From: an uncultured Pseudomonadota bacterium
GTDB lineage: Bacteria; SAR324; NAC60-12
Direction: 5' to 3'
Assembly: GCA_913056375.1 (NCBI GenBank)
Contig: CAJXNF010000160.1
Span: forward strand, 1-6,678
Length of the DNA stretch: 6,678 nt
The notes below the pieces were generated by a model that saw only the letters and a list, made by a program, of their open reading frames with translations, ran no database searches and was not told where the DNA came from. The first letter of the stretch is position 1, and every line of letters begins with the position of its first letter. Positions 6,201-6,678 of the stretch are shown piece by piece. The position numbers were made by a program, and so were the translations under genes.

Positions 6201-6320
6201 AAAAATTAATTCATGAAAAATATATAATCATGAAATTAGTATAAAATTTATTAAATATTATAATTTATATATAATGAAATCAGAATTTTATAATTTTTAT
6301 CTTAAAAATATTAATAAAAT
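6201..6320. other. Extremely A+T-rich island upstream of the lipoprotein promoter
   Basis: Only 9 of 120 bases are G or C (92.5% A+T), in sharp contrast to flanking genes of balanced composition. It ends just before the -35 box of the forward promoter, where an UP element or a nucleoid-protein (H-NS-like) binding region would lie. TCATGAAA occurs twice in its left part (6211-6218 and 6228-6235). No ORF or origin-type boxes are evident. Confidence 0.75.
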
Positions 6321-6322
6321 GA

Positions 6323-6351
6323 TTGACAGTTATTCATCCTTTTTGTAACAT
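6323..6351 (+). promoter_or_regulatory. Strong sigma-70-type promoter for the lipoprotein gene
   Basis: A consensus -35 TTGACA (6323-6328), a 17-base spacer, and -10 TAACAT (6346-6351; 4 of 6 matches). Transcription would start near 6358, leaving a leader of about 65 bases with a small hairpin. The A+T island directly upstream could further stimulate or silence it. Confidence 0.7.
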
Positions 6352-6411
6352 AATTTCAACATTTGAAACATAGCCGAGACATTTTGACTCGGTGCTCATC
6401 AACTCCACCAC

Positions 6412-6416
6412 GAGGA
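6412..6416 (+). promoter_or_regulatory. Strong ribosome binding site of the lipoprotein gene
   Basis: GAGGA followed by six bases (CGAACT) and ATG at 6423; near-ideal sequence and spacing, the best in the window, which fixes the start. Confidence 0.85.
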
Positions 6417-6422
6417 CGAACT

Positions 6423-6678
6423 ATGAAAGCTCAATTCTTAAAGACCTTTATCAAAGCAGCAGCCATCGTTGCCTTGGCAACTTCCATTGCAAACTGTGGC
6501 GCAATGCCCGAAGAGTCAATCACTGAATCCACCTATCAACCCACATCAGAAAACACTGATAAAACAACAAATAATGATGACGAAGAAGAGACAACTAACA
6601 AAACTCCGTCTCGATCAACAGAGCCTATCGTGGACGGATGTGAGGCATTTGGCTTAGTATATGACGAAGTCAACAACA
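6423..6678 (+). CDS. Partial putative lipoprotein (3' end outside window)
   Basis: 85 codons are visible; the frame is open at the right edge. The N-terminus MKAQFLKTFIKAAAIVALAT is a positively charged, Ala-rich signal peptide. It is followed by SIANC-GAM, with Cys25 as the likely lipidated residue. The lipobox I-A-N-C is imperfect: Ile at -3 and Ala at -2 fit, but Asn at -1 is less common than Gly, Ala or Ser. Residues ~28-66 form a hydrophilic linker rich in Thr, Asn, Asp and Glu (NTDKTTNNDDEEETTNKTP), typical of the tether behind a lipid anchor. A folded domain may begin at about residue 67 (EPIVDGCEAFGLVYDEVNN) with a second Cys. Family and function cannot be assigned. It has its own promoter and a strong ribosome binding site, and is divergent from comM. 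The A- and T-ending codons and the A+T-rich upstream island differ from its neighbours. Confidence 0.8.
   Translation, partial: MKAQFLKTFIKAAAIVALATSIANCGAMPEESITESTYQPTSENTDKTTNNDDEEETTNKTPSRSTEPIVDGCEAFGLVYDEVNN

Larger units (their letters stand above)
5934..6422. other. Divergent intergenic region between comM and the lipoprotein gene
   Basis: No credible gene is seen over 489 bases. The comM-proximal part (5934-6180) has ordinary composition and a short palindrome CAAGCA-A-TGCTTG (6014-6026); I find no convincing comM promoter hexamers. The distal part contains the A+T island and the forward promoter (separate entries). Downstream of that promoter the leader carries CCGAG (6374-6378) and CTCGG (6388-6392) separated by nine bases, a small possible hairpin about 30 bases before the start codon. 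Confidence 0.6.

Noticed and set aside
6201..6360. A+T-rich island considered as a replication origin.
   Set aside because: No DnaA-type boxes (TTATCCACA-like) or iterons are seen, and no replication genes are nearby.
6423..6678. The +1-frame ORF starting at 6469 (62 codons).
   Set aside because: It lies wholly within the lipoprotein gene in another frame; the lipoprotein frame has the ribosome binding site and signal peptide.

Overview
The window reads as chromosomal DNA of a Gram-negative, probably proteobacterial organism. Four genes carry Sec signal peptides and envelope-type features, one gene encodes a YifB/ComM AAA+ ATPase, and a CIRCE-type heat-shock operator is present. Genic base composition looks balanced, with one extremely A+T-rich island (6201-6320, 9 G/C in 120 bases). 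No species can be named from the sequence. There are no rRNA or tRNA genes, CRISPR arrays, transposases or phage genes.

Layout. (1) 1-781 (-) is a partial gene for an exported, probably outer-membrane, beta-rich protein; its 3' end lies beyond the left edge. (2) 781-1746 (-) lies directly upstream of it and overlaps its start by one base (TGATG). It encodes an unusual protein with three tandem Cro/C1-type (XRE) helix-turn-helix-like repeats. (3) 1846-2991 (+) runs divergently and encodes a DUF3187-type exported protein. Its stop overlaps the start of (4) 2985-3692 (+), a second exported beta-barrel candidate. Together (1)-(4) form two divergent, translationally coupled pairs that look like an envelope-protein cluster. 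(5) 3772-4014 (-) converges on (4) across a perfect 11-bp hairpin. It encodes an 80-residue acidic protein under a clear TTGACA-N17-TCTCAT promoter overlapped by a near-perfect CIRCE operator (16 of 18 positions), which predicts HrcA-controlled heat-shock expression. (6) 4395-5933 (-) encodes a full-length ComM/YifB ATPase. (7) A 489-bp gene-free stretch follows, with the A+T island and a strong forward promoter. It leads into (8) 6423-6678 (+), the 5' part of a probable lipoprotein gene with an excellent ribosome binding site.

The most notable items are the small CIRCE-controlled gene, which is not a recognised chaperone and is to my knowledge an unusual HrcA target, and the three-repeat XRE-like protein. 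The helices of the latter that should contact DNA are acidic, so it may bind protein rather than DNA. Neither could be checked against databases here; both rest on the sequence features described.
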